From positions 1-32,622 of the forward strand of contig JAHWJQ010000003.1 in assembly GCA_019348305.1 (NCBI GenBank): DNA of 32,622 nt, read 5' to 3'. The position numbers and the translations under genes were made by a program. Shown one piece after another: positions 16,893 through 24,071 of the stretch (positions are counted from its first letter, which is position 1; each line of letters starts with the position of its first letter). The notes under the pieces are model-generated. The model was not told the origin of the DNA. It did not search any database and saw only the letters and a program-made list of their open reading frames with translations. The stretch comes from Actinomycetota bacterium (GTDB lineage Bacteria; Actinomycetota; Acidimicrobiia; Acidimicrobiales; CADCTF01).

Positions 16893-17803
16893 TGAAGAAG
16901 GTGATCGTCACGACGACGATCAACCCTCCCACCCCGGCGGTGGAGAAGTACGACGCTCTGCCGGACTGGCACCTGATTGTGATGGGCGACCAGAAGACAC
17001 CTCAGGACTACGCCCTCGAGCGCGGAACTTACGTCTCCCCGCGGGAACAGGAGGCCATCGACCCGGAGCTCTCCGAACTCCTCGGATGGAACTGCATCCA
17101 GAGGCGCAACCTCGGGTTCGTCCTGGCGTGGCAGATGGGTGCTGACGTCGTCGCCACCGTCGACGACGACAATGTTCCGTTGGCGCACTGGGGGGAGAAG
17201 CTGTTCGTCGGCGAGGAGGTCGAGGCAACCGTTTACGACACCAGCCTCCCCGCCTTCGACCCCGTGGGCGCCACCAACTACCCCCATCTGTGGCACCGCG
17301 GCTACCCACTGCAGCTTCTTCCGAACCGCGACTACGCCACCTCCCGGATGGAGGTTGTCACCGCCGACGTCCAAGCCAACTTCTGGAACGGAGACCCGGA
17401 CGTCGATGCGATCTGCCGGATGCAGTACGCGCCCGACTGCAGGTTCGACGACAGCTACTTCCCGATGGCCTCGACAGCCATCAGCCCCTTCGATTCACAG
17501 AACACCTTCATCGCCCGTCGCTGGTTGCCGGAGTACTTCATGTTCCCCTGCGTGGGACGGATGGACGACATCTGGGCCGCCTACCACCTCCAGGCCCAGG
17601 GCGCGCGAGTTGTCTACGGCGCCGCTTCCGTCGTGCAGGAGCGCAACCCCCACGACCTCGTCATCGACATGAAAAAGGAGTACCTCGGCTACGAGAACAA
17701 CCTCCGGATGGTGCAGCAGGTGAGCGAGGATCCCGATGCCGTCTTGGGCTTCCTCCCCAAGGAGGCCATCGCCGCCTTCGACAGGTACCGAAGTCTGTTC
17801 TGA
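16892..17803 (+). CDS. STELLO/DUF288-like glycosyltransferase
   Basis: 303-residue soluble protein. It begins KKVIVTTTINPPTPAVEKY and continues DWHLIVMGDQKTPQDY, YVSPREQEAIDPELSELLGWNCIQRRNLGFVLAW and DVVATVDDDNVPLAHWG, where the Asp-Asp-Asp at about 87-89 is the likely metal/nucleotide site. This series matches my memory of the DUF288/STELLO group, named from plant Golgi proteins and also found in bacterial glycan loci. The ATG at 16892 follows AAGGAG by a few bases and overlaps the preceding stop. The next gene begins 8 bases after its stop. A transferase role is supported by the fold motifs; donor and acceptor are unknown. Confidence 0.78.
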   Translation: MKKVIVTTTINPPTPAVEKYDALPDWHLIVMGDQKTPQDYALERGTYVSPREQEAIDPELSELLGWNCIQRRNLGFVLAWQMGADVVATVDDDNVPLAHWGEKLFVGEEVEATVYDTSLPAFDPVGATNYPHLWHRGYPLQLLPNRDYATSRMEVVTADVQANFWNGDPDVDAICRMQYAPDCRFDDSYFPMASTAISPFDSQNTFIARRWLPEYFMFPCVGRMDDIWAAYHLQAQGARVVYGAASVVQERNPHDLVIDMKKEYLGYENNLRMVQQVSEDPDAVLGFLPKEAIAAFDRYRSLF

Positions 17804-17811
17804 GTGCCCCT

Positions 17812-19389
17812 GTGACGCTGTCGCTGCAGATCCCGGAGGCGACTGGGACGAGGGCCACCGCTCCCGCGAGCTCCTCCCGCTTGCCGCCCGTCTTGCGCCG
17901 CCACTGGGGAGCCGTCGCCGTCGTTTTCGTCTTCGTGCTCTCCCGTGTGGCCATCCACGCCGCGGGCGTGCGCTTCGACGTGGGCCCGTTCTTCGACGGG
18001 TACCAGGTGCTCGACCGCTTGGCGCTGCGGGACGATCTCGTGACGAGCATCGTGAACCTGCACGTCCAGCCGCCGCTGTTCAACCTCTTCGTCGGTCTCG
18101 GGCTCCAACTCCCCGATGGCTGGGTCGTCCCTTTCTTCCACACCGCGTACCTCGCCTTCGGGCTCGGCCTCGCCCTCGGCCTCTACCGTGTACTGCGCCG
18201 CCTCGGCGTAGGTAACGCAACGGCCGTCGTTCTCGCCTCTGGCTTCGTCTTGAGCCCGTCGGTGTTCCTCTATGAGTACTGGGCGCACTACGACTACCCG
18301 GTCACCTTTCTCGTGTGCATGTCGGTACTCGCCCTCCAGCGTTACATGGACCGATACCGGGCCCGGGATGCCGCGCTGTTTTTTGCGCTCGTCGCCGCCT
18401 TGGTGCTGACGAGGAGCCTCTTCCACTTCCTCTGGTTCCTGGTCTTGGTCTTCGCCCTGATCCTCCACCGCCGCCAGACCGATTGGCGGCGGGTGGCGAC
18501 GGCGGCTGCCGTTCCCGTCCTGGTCGTCCTCGGGGTGCAGCTGCATCGTTTCGTGGCCTTCGGTGCGACGAGCACGAGCACCATGATCGGCATGAACCTG
18601 GCCCGGATCACCGTGTGGCAGCTGCCCCATGAAGAGCGCGAGGCGATGGTTGCTCGCGGAGAGCTGTCCGGAGCGGCCCTCATCGGCCCGCTCAACCCTC
18701 CCACGAGCTACCGAGGCCTCGTGGCCGAGCGTCCACCGACCGGTGTTGCCGTACTGGACGAGCAGTTCAAGCCGCCGTATGAGGACCCTCCGATCTACCG
18801 CACCAACTTCAACAGCCTGTTCTACGCCGACGTCTCGAAGCTGCACGAGCCAGACGCTCTGCACGTGTTACGCGAGCGCCCTGGCGCATACCTGCGGGGC
18901 GTCGCCACCGCGTTCAACGTCTTCTTCCGACCCTCGAGCGACTTCTTCGTGCTCGGCGGCAGCCGGAGTCACGTGGAGACATGGGACCGCCTTTACAACT
19001 TCGCCGTGCTCGGCGTGGTGCAGGGAGGCACCCCGTCCGACCGCATGCCCGACGCCGCAGTCCACTACCGAGAACCGCCGGGACGCACCGCGTGGTTCGT
19101 CGTGGCCGCCTACCTGGTGGCCCTGGCTGGCGGAGCCGTCGTCCTATGGCGGCGTGCCATCGGGAGGCGGGCACCGGGGCCCCCGACGCTGGTCCTTGCC
19201 TTCCTGTGGTCCACCATCGGGTGGATCACCCTGGTCAGCAACTTGGTAGAGGTCGGAGAGAACAACCGGTTCCGGCTGTATGCCGACCCACTGGCTCTGG
19301 CCCTCGTCGCTGCCCTCGTCGTCATGTGGCGTGGGTCCCGCCGCCATCGGCGCGACCCCCTCCTGACCACTCGCCCGACTCGGGGGTAG
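17812..19389 (+). CDS. Polytopic membrane glycosyltransferase-like protein (GT-C type)
   Basis: 525 residues. After a 30-residue cytoplasmic start and a first membrane segment (about 32-50), the first loop RFDVGPFFDGYQVLDRL carries acidic residues where GT-C enzymes have their catalytic Asp, and HVQPPLFNLFVGLGLQ (84-99) resembles the HxPPL motif of PMT/ArnT-like proteins. Some nine or ten hydrophobic segments follow; a long soluble loop (about 245-400, with NPPTSYRGL and FNSLFYADVSKLHEPDALHVLRERP) precedes the last three. The start is GTG 17812, the first in-frame start after the upstream stop. It is last in a three-gene run. Sugar transfer from a lipid-linked donor outside the membrane is inference. 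Confidence 0.72.
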   Translation: MTLSLQIPEATGTRATAPASSSRLPPVLRRHWGAVAVVFVFVLSRVAIHAAGVRFDVGPFFDGYQVLDRLALRDDLVTSIVNLHVQPPLFNLFVGLGLQLPDGWVVPFFHTAYLAFGLGLALGLYRVLRRLGVGNATAVVLASGFVLSPSVFLYEYWAHYDYPVTFLVCMSVLALQRYMDRYRARDAALFFALVAALVLTRSLFHFLWFLVLVFALILHRRQTDWRRVATAAAVPVLVVLGVQLHRFVAFGATSTSTMIGMNLARITVWQLPHEEREAMVARGELSGAALIGPLNPPTSYRGLVAERPPTGVAVLDEQFKPPYEDPPIYRTNFNSLFYADVSKLHEPDALHVLRERPGAYLRGVATAFNVFFRPSSDFFVLGGSRSHVETWDRLYNFAVLGVVQGGTPSDRMPDAAVHYREPPGRTAWFVVAAYLVALAGGAVVLWRRAIGRRAPGPPTLVLAFLWSTIGWITLVSNLVEVGENNRFRLYADPLALALVAALVVMWRGSRRHRRDPLLTTRPTRG

Positions 19390-19404
19390 GGGTCCCGGGG
19401 AGGA

Positions 19405-19641
19405 TCAGCCGTTCGGCGGTGCGCCCTCCGACACCCGCTTGTCCAGCGCCCGGGCTGCCGCCTCCACCACCTCGGGCGGCGTTCCGTTGGGGTCCTGGAA
19501 CGACTCAGGGCCGGCGGCGGCGCCCTCGTCGCCGATGGTGGCCCGACCCTCGTAGGCCGGCTCACCGGGACCACTGGCGCCCGGTGCGCCGGCGGCCGCT
19601 GAGTGGTGCCCGGGGTCCTCAGCGCGGTCGAGGTCGGTCAC
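19405..19641 (-). CDS. Small uncharacterised acidic protein
   Basis: 78 residues, not recognised. Composition is Ala/Gly/Pro/Glu-rich, with a disordered N-terminal half (EDPGHHSAAAGAPGASGPG) and a short helix-prone end (PPEVVEAAARALDKRV). The GTG start overlaps the stop of the upstream lipoprotein gene as GTGA (19641-19638), the coupling seen in many pairs in this window, and this is the main support for it being real. It converges with the GT-C-like gene, 15 bases between stops. Confidence 0.45.
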   Translation of the reverse strand: MTDLDRAEDPGHHSAAAGAPGASGPGEPAYEGRATIGDEGAAAGPESFQDPNGTPPEVVEAAARALDKRVSEGAPPNG

Positions 19642-19862
19642 GGGGTGCCGCGGCCCGACCCCGTCCCGCTGCCGTTGTCGGTGCTCCCGTTGGGGTTGGG
19701 ACCGCCGTCGGTTTCGTTGCCTCCGTCGGTGTCGTTGCCCGTCGGGGCTTCCTGACCGGTGGGGGCCTGCTGGGAGTCGCCCTCGCCCTTGCCGTCGCAG
19801 CCGGCCACGGCCGTTGCGAGGGCGAGGGCGAAAAGGGCAGCAGCGAGTCGGCGGCGACGCAT
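19638..19862 (-). CDS. Small putative lipoprotein, low-complexity
   Basis: 74 residues. MRRRRLAAALFALALATAVAGC is a complete lipoprotein signal peptide with lipobox VAGC and lipidated cysteine C22. The mature 53 residues are Gly/Asn/Asp/Thr/Pro-rich and probably disordered, so it may be a tethered linker or wall-associated peptide. AGAGGA lies 5 bases before the ATG. The stop overlaps the GTG of the following small gene. Its start codon is back-to-back with a possible ATG of the divergent gene (19861), leaving no room for two separate promoters unless the divergent gene starts at 19918. Confidence 0.6.
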   Translation of the reverse strand: MRRRRLAAALFALALATAVAGCDGKGEGDSQQAPTGQEAPTGNDTDGGNETDGGPNPNGSTDNGSGTGSGRGTP

Positions 19863-19902
19863 GCGATTCCTCTACCCGCCCGGACAGCAGCCGCAACCTG
19901 GG

Positions 19903-19908
19903 TACGAT
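19903..19908 (+). promoter_or_regulatory. Leaderless-type -10 box TACGAT
   Basis: TACGAT ends 9 bases before the ATG at 19918, giving +1 within about three bases of the start. This decides the start at 19918 against the upstream in-frame ATG at 19861. Confidence 0.45.
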
Positions 19909-19917
19909 CTCTCCTCG

Positions 19918-20475
19918 ATGCTCAGGTTGCTCCTGGTCCTCGTGGTCGCCATGGCGGTCTTCGTCGGGATCTGCGCCTGCACGGTGGCGGCCTTCGTGCA
20001 CGCGCTCACGGTCCGCAACCGCATCGTCGCCGGCCGCCCCTGCCTCGCCCCGCTCGGCTGGCTGGCCTCCCCCGGCGGACCGGCGCGGCTCCACCGCCGC
20101 CTCCGCGTCGCCATGGCCGCCGCCAACACCGCGCTGGTTGGCCCCAGGGCCGAGGGACTGCGCCTGGCCGAGGTGGTGGGCGAGCTGCGGGAGCGGGCGC
20201 TCGAGATCGACGCCCAGCTGGTTCTGGCCAGCCGTAGCCCGCAGCCCACCCGACGGCGGATGTTGCGGGAGTTGCACTGCGAAGTCGCCGAGGTGGAGGA
20301 GTTGGCCCAGCGGGTCATCCTCCTCAGCCGCAGGCCCGCCGATCCGGCTGCCCCCCCCGGCCTCGGTGCCGTCCGCCAGCGGCTCGAGCTGCTCGAGTCG
20401 GCACTGGGCGAGCTGGACGGGGTGGAGGTGCGCCTTGCACCGGTGGAGGCGCTGCCACTGCGGCGTCAGGCCTGA
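19918..20475 (+). CDS. Single-pass membrane protein with cytoplasmic helical domain
   Basis: 185 residues, family not recognised. MLRLLLVLVVAMAVFVGICACTVAAFVHAL is one N-terminal membrane segment (about 2-30). Residues 40-180 are rich in Leu, Glu and Arg in heptad-like order (AEVVGELRERALEIDAQL, ELHCEVAEVEELAQRV, GAVRQRLELLESALGELDG) and likely form a helical bundle or coiled coil. An in-frame ATG at 19861 would add 19 residues, but the TACGAT box favours 19918. The 3' end overlaps the convergent trpD stop by 10 bases. A scaffold or division-associated role is possible but unsupported. Confidence 0.7.
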   Translation: MLRLLLVLVVAMAVFVGICACTVAAFVHALTVRNRIVAGRPCLAPLGWLASPGGPARLHRRLRVAMAAANTALVGPRAEGLRLAEVVGELRERALEIDAQLVLASRSPQPTRRRMLRELHCEVAEVEELAQRVILLSRRPADPAAPPGLGAVRQRLELLESALGELDGVEVRLAPVEALPLRRQA

Positions 20476-21524
20476 GCCGCCGCCTGCGAGGTCTCCACCA
20501 GCCGATCGAGCACGCCTGCGGCGCGACCGTCGTCGAGTGAGGCGGCGGCCAGCGACAGGCCTTGAGCGAGGTCGTCGGCCAGACCGGCCACCACCACCCC
20601 TGCCGCGGCGTTGAGCAGCACGATGTCGCGGTGAGGTCCGGTCTCGCCGTCGAGGATGCGGCGAGCCAGCTGCGCGTTGGTGGCCGCGTCTCCGCCCCGC
20701 AGCTGCTCGGCGGTGACCGTGGGCACTCCCAGGGCACCCGGCTCCACTGTGAACGAGCGCACCTCGCCGTCGCGCAGCTCGAGCACCGTCGAGGTCGTGG
20801 TCGTCGTCAGCTCGTCCAACCCGTCGTGGCCGTAGACGACCATGGCCGATGTGGCGCCGTTGCGCTGGAGGACCGAGAGCATCTTGTCTGCCAGGCTCGC
20901 GTTGCTCACGCCCACGACCTGGCGCCGCGGCCTGGCCGGGTTGGCCAGCGGCGCGATGAAGTTGAACAGCGTGGGGATGCCGAGCTCGCGGCGGGTAGGG
21001 GCGGCGTGGCGCATCGCCGGGTGGAAGCGGGGGGCGAAGCAGAAGCCCATTCCCGCCTCCTGCACGCATCGGGCCACCCCCTCGGCCCCCAGCTCGACGG
21101 CCACGCCGAGTGTGGTCAACAGATCGGCGGAGCTGCTGGTGGCGCTGGCCGCCCTACCCCCGTGCTTGGCCACGCAGGCGCCGGCGCCGGCCACCACGAA
21201 CGAGGCGATGGTGGAGACGTTGAACGCGCCGGCCCGGCGTTGCGCGCTGCCCCCGCTGCCGCAGGTGTCGACGACGTCGGCCGACACCACGATCGGCTCA
21301 GCGAACTCGAGCAGGGTCCGGACGAGGCCGGCCATCTCCTCGACCGTCTCACCCTTGGCGTGGATGAGGGTGATGAAGGCGGCGATCTGAGCCGACGTGG
21401 CTTGTCCTTCCAAGATGGACGCCAGGGCCGCGCCTGCCTCGTCACCGCTCAGGTCCGTCCCCCGCACCAGCCGGCCGAGCACCACCGGCCAGCCGCCGAA
21501 GTCGGCCAGGTTCAGTCCCACCAC
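20466..21524 (-). CDS. trpD: Anthranilate phosphoribosyltransferase homologue with altered PRPP-site motifs
   Basis: Transfers phosphoribose from PRPP to anthranilate in tryptophan synthesis, if active as TrpD. 352 residues. Helical N-terminal domain, then VDTCGSGGSAQRRAGAFNVST (85-105) in place of the usual GTGGD-(n)-FNxST, and AKHGGRAASATSSSADLL (119-136) where KHGNRxxSS is usual; the Asp of GTGGD is Ser93 and the Asn of KHGN is Gly123. RFHPAMRHAAPTRRELGIPTLFNFIAPLANPA (166-197) and GLDELTTTTTSTVLEL, with the metal-binding Asp-Glu, are intact. Two adjacent GTG codons (21524 and 21521) are possible starts, both inside the end of the acyl-CoA dehydrogenase gene. No other trp gene is near. A relative acting on another aromatic acceptor cannot be excluded. 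Confidence 0.82.
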   Translation of the reverse strand: MVGLNLADFGGWPVVLGRLVRGTDLSGDEAGAALASILEGQATSAQIAAFITLIHAKGETVEEMAGLVRTLLEFAEPIVVSADVVDTCGSGGSAQRRAGAFNVSTIASFVVAGAGACVAKHGGRAASATSSSADLLTTLGVAVELGAEGVARCVQEAGMGFCFAPRFHPAMRHAAPTRRELGIPTLFNFIAPLANPARPRRQVVGVSNASLADKMLSVLQRNGATSAMVVYGHDGLDELTTTTTSTVLELRDGEVRSFTVEPGALGVPTVTAEQLRGGDAATNAQLARRILDGETGPHRDIVLLNAAAGVVVAGLADDLAQGLSLAAASLDDGRAAGVLDRLVETSQAAAQA

Positions 21525-22684
21525 AGGTCCCGATCGAGCACGCCGCGGGCGATGAGCCCCAGCTGGACCTGCGTCGTCCCCTCCACGATCGTCAACTGCT
21601 TGGCGTCGCGGTAGTAGAGCTCGGTCAGGTGGTCCTTCATGTACCCCGCCGCTCCCAGCAGCTGCACGGCGAGGTCGGAGGCCCGCACCGCCAACTCGGT
21701 CGCGTAGTACTTGGCCATGGAGAGGTAGGGGACCCATTCCTTGGTGAACCTGCCCTGGTCGGCCAGCCAGGCCGAGCGGTAGGTGAGGAGGCGGGCGGCC
21801 TCGATCTCGGTAGCCATCCTGGCGATCTCCCACTGGATGCCCTGGAAGTCGCCGATGGTCCTGCCGAAGGCCTCCCGCTGTTGGACGTAGTCGGTGGCAT
21901 ACATGAGCGCCCCCTCGGCCAACCCGATGCCGCGGGCGGCGACCACCGGCCGCATCGAGTTCAGCCCCAGCATGGCCAGGCGGAACCCGCCCACCTCGCC
22001 GACCACGTTCTGCGCCGGCACCCGCACGTCGGTGAGGACGAGCTCGCCGGTGTCGACGCCCCGGACCCCCATCTTGCGGTCGACCCTCCCCGGCTCGACC
22101 CCCTCCCACGACCGCTCGACGATGAATGCGCTCACCGCGTCGTGGCTGCGGTCGGCGACGTCGGCGGAGGTCTTGGCGAAGATCGTGTACCAGTCGGCCT
22201 GCAGCACCCCCGACATCCAGCACTTCGTGCCGTTGAGGACCCAACCGCCGTCGCCGTCGGGCGCCGCCTTGGTGCGCATCCCCATCACGTCGCTGCCGGC
22301 CTGGGGTTCGGAGAGCCCGAAGGCGCCGCGCTCGCTGCCGTCCGCTATCCCCGGCAGGTAGCGCTGCTTCTGCTCCTCCGAGCCGGCGATCATCACCGGC
22401 CCCGTCGGGAGCCGGGTGAGGAGCAACATCAACGCCGCGGTGTTGGAGTACTTGGCGACCTCCTCGATGGCGAGGGTGAGCCCGAGGATGCCGGCGCCGC
22501 TGCCACCGTAGGCCTCCGGGATGCACAAGCCGAGGAGGCCCGCGTCCCGGAAGATCTCGAAGAGGTCCTGGGGGTACTCCCCGGTCTCGTCGATCTCGCG
22601 GGCCCGCGGCCTCACCTTGTCCTGGGCCAGGCGCCGGCACGTCGACTGCAGATCGGCCAACTCCTCCGACAGCTCGAAGTCCAT
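21512..22684 (-). CDS. Acyl-CoA dehydrogenase
   Basis: FAD enzyme that oxidises an acyl-CoA to the 2-enoyl-CoA, passing electrons to ETF. 390 residues, the standard length. FGLSEPQAGSD at 122-132 and WVLNGTKCWMSG at 148-159 are the FAD/substrate motifs, QREAFGRTIGDFQGIQW at 269-285 is the signature 2 region, and the catalytic glutamate is E368 in QLTIVEGTTQVQ. The position of that Glu is that of short/medium-chain and butyryl types, not isovaleryl or long-chain ones. The ATG at 22684 lies 8 bases after a TAGGAT box, so the mRNA is probably leaderless. The gene ends 10-13 bases inside trpD. The substrate chain is unknown. Confidence 0.94.
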   Translation of the reverse strand: MDFELSEELADLQSTCRRLAQDKVRPRAREIDETGEYPQDLFEIFRDAGLLGLCIPEAYGGSGAGILGLTLAIEEVAKYSNTAALMLLLTRLPTGPVMIAGSEEQKQRYLPGIADGSERGAFGLSEPQAGSDVMGMRTKAAPDGDGGWVLNGTKCWMSGVLQADWYTIFAKTSADVADRSHDAVSAFIVERSWEGVEPGRVDRKMGVRGVDTGELVLTDVRVPAQNVVGEVGGFRLAMLGLNSMRPVVAARGIGLAEGALMYATDYVQQREAFGRTIGDFQGIQWEIARMATEIEAARLLTYRSAWLADQGRFTKEWVPYLSMAKYYATELAVRASDLAVQLLGAAGYMKDHLTELYYRDAKQLTIVEGTTQVQLGLIARGVLDRDLWWD

Positions 22685-22692
22685 CGCACTGG

Positions 22693-22698
22693 ATCCTA
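22693..22698 (-). promoter_or_regulatory. -10 box TAGGAT for the acyl-CoA dehydrogenase, overlapping a stop codon
   Basis: On the minus strand TAGGAT ends 8 bases before the ATG at 22684, a leaderless-type arrangement. Its first three bases are the TAG stop of the upstream GT2 gene. Confidence 0.5.
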
Positions 22699-23463
22699 CG
22701 GTTCGCCGGGGGGCGGATCGGCCGCTGGCGTTTTCGCCGGCGCCGGCCGTCTCGGCCCTTGAAGCCCCCACACGAGGACCCGCCAGACGGCCTCGGCCAC
22801 GATGCTGGTGCTCATCTTGCTCACGCCCTCGGTTCGCTCGCGGAACGTGATGGGCACCTCGATGATGCGGTAGCCGCCCCGCCAGCTGCGCAGGGTCAGG
22901 TCGATCTCGAAGGAGTACCCCTCCGCCCGCATGGTGTCGATGTCGATGGACTCGATCAGGTGGCGTCGGAAGACGCGAAACCCCGCAGTGGTGTCCCTCG
23001 CACTGACCCCGGTGGCGGCCCTGACGTAGGCGTTCCCGAACTCGCTGAGCCGACGGCGGAACGCCGGCCACCCGACGACACCACCACCAGCGACATAGCG
23101 GGAGCCGATGACCAGGTCGCCTTCGTCCAGCGAGGCCACCAGCCGGGGCAGGTCATGAGGGTCGTGGGACAGGTCGCCGTCCATGAACCCAAACGCCGTG
23201 TAATCGCGCTCCAGGCCCCAGCGGATCCCGGCCCGCAGGGCCGACCCCAGGCCCAGCTTCTCCGGCCGCTCCAGCAGGTGGACCGCCGGCTCCTCAGTGG
23301 CCAGCTTCGCGACCAGCTCGGCTGTGCCGTCGGGCGAGGCGTCGTCGACCACCAGCAGCTCGACGTTGATGCCGGCACCCCGGCAGGCGAACAGCGCCCG
23401 TTCGACGACGGAGTCGATCGTCGCCGCCTCGTTGTAGGTGCCGATGATCAGGAGCAGGCCCAT
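22696..23463 (-). CDS. Polyprenyl-phosphate mannosyltransferase-like GT2
   Basis: 255-residue GT-A transferase close to dolichyl/polyprenyl-phosphate mannose synthases (Ppm1 catalytic domain). Motifs in order: LLIIGTYNEAATIDSVV (3-19), LLVVDDASPDGTAELV, KLGLGSALRAGIRWGL, the metal site FGFMDGDLSHDPHDLPRL, IGSRYVAGGGVVGWPAFRRRLS and EGYSFEIDLTLRSWRGGYRIIEVPITFRER. There is no membrane tail; the last 20 residues are Pro/Ala-rich. In mycobacteria and corynebacteria the product feeds lipid-linked mannose to GT-C mannosyltransferases, so it could serve membrane transferases of the island. The ATG at 23463 is preceded only by the 31-base repeat region; no clear ribosome site. Confidence 0.9.
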   Translation of the reverse strand: MGLLLIIGTYNEAATIDSVVERALFACRGAGINVELLVVDDASPDGTAELVAKLATEEPAVHLLERPEKLGLGSALRAGIRWGLERDYTAFGFMDGDLSHDPHDLPRLVASLDEGDLVIGSRYVAGGGVVGWPAFRRRLSEFGNAYVRAATGVSARDTTAGFRVFRRHLIESIDIDTMRAEGYSFEIDLTLRSWRGGYRIIEVPITFRERTEGVSKMSTSIVAEAVWRVLVWGLQGPRRPAPAKTPAADPPPGEP

Positions 23464-23481
23464 GGGCGTCCCGCCATCCTT

Positions 23482-23636
23482 GCAGGGCCCGAGCGGCCCT
23501 CTGAGCGGGGTGGCAGGGCCCGAGCGGCCCTCTGAGCGGGGTGGCAGGGCCCGAGCGGCCCTCTGAGCGGGGTGGCAGGGCCCGAGCGGCCCTCTGAGCG
23601 GGGTGGCAGGGCCCGAGCGGCCCTCTGGGCGGGGGC
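23482..23636. repeat. Five tandem copies of a 31-base hairpin repeat
   Basis: Units begin at 23482, 23513, 23544, 23575 and 23606. The first four are identical where I compared them; the fifth diverges in its last bases (CTGGGCGGGGGC). Each unit holds AGGGCC-CGAGC-GGCCCT, a 6-base stem with a 5-base loop. Because 31 is not divisible by 3, no frame is preserved between units, so it is non-coding. It lies downstream of whiB and upstream of the GT2 start, on the strand that both genes use. It could be a variable-number locus, a stack of transcription-slowing hairpins, or a protein-binding array. Confidence 0.9.
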
Positions 23637-23681
23637 CCGGCGGCCATCGCCCGGGTCGCGGGATCCAGGGAAGCCGACGGG

Positions 23682-23933
23682 TCAGGCGGACTTGCGGCGC
23701 TGGCGCAGGATGCGCCGTCGCTCCTTTTCGGTGGCCCCGCCCCAGACGCCGTCGCGCTCGCGGGTCGACAGGGCGTATTCGAGGCACGGCTGGCGCACAG
23801 GGCACTGCGAGCAGACGGCCTTGGCCACCTCCGCCTCCTCGTCGGAGACGGGGTAGAAGATGTCGGGATCGACTCCCGTACAGGCGGCGTGCTGCCGCCA
23901 GGTCAGATTCGTCAGCGGGACCACATCCTCCAC
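23682..23933 (-). CDS. WhiB-family iron-sulfur transcriptional regulator
   Basis: 83 residues. Four conserved cysteines bind a [4Fe-4S] cluster: C18, then C41, C44 and C50 (CSQCPVRQPC). The family turn GVWGG is at 63-67 and a basic tail ERRRILRQRRKSA makes DNA contacts. WRQHAACTGVDPDIFYPVSDEE is the WhiB-type N-terminus. WhiB proteins act with the principal sigma factor and respond to redox or NO. The GTG at 23933 is the assumed start; another GTG lies three codons on (23924). An AT-rich segment lies about 60-130 bases upstream (about 23996-24060). The gene most resembles short WhiB1/WhiB2-like members, but the subclass cannot be settled by eye. No target gene is apparent. Confidence 0.94.
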   Translation of the reverse strand: MEDVVPLTNLTWRQHAACTGVDPDIFYPVSDEEAEVAKAVCSQCPVRQPCLEYALSTRERDGVWGGATEKERRRILRQRRKSA

Positions 23934-23995
23934 GACTTCGAAAACGAGCGAGCCTGCCCCATCGCCGTCTGCCTACCCCCTGTGGAAGGCGACCA

Positions 23996-24060
23996 TGCGG
24001 GTTCAGCGGGCAGTATGGAGCCAAAAGCTTTCAAAAGTCCAGCGATAACAACTGTTTAAC
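23996..24060 (-). promoter_or_regulatory. AT-rich island upstream of whiB
   Basis: In a region otherwise about 70 percent GC this stretch is markedly AT-rich (AAAAGCTTTCAAAAGT at 24021-24036, then GATAACAACTGTTTAACT). It includes the 8-base palindrome AAAGCTTT. It is the likely whiB control region, but I cannot place a -35/-10 pair with confidence. Confidence 0.4.
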
Positions 24061-24071
24061 TCTCGCTAGCA

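Noticed and set aside
19861..19917. Start of the divergent membrane protein at ATG 19861
   Set aside because: It would share bases with the lipoprotein start codon and lacks a ribosome site, while a TACGAT box sits just before ATG 19918.
21512..23071. Acyl-CoA dehydrogenase starting at 23071
   Set aside because: The family N-terminus starts at ATG 22684, and the extension overlaps the GT2 gene in another frame.
23482..23636. CRISPR array
   Set aside because: The 31-base units are directly abutting with no spacers, and no cas gene is near.
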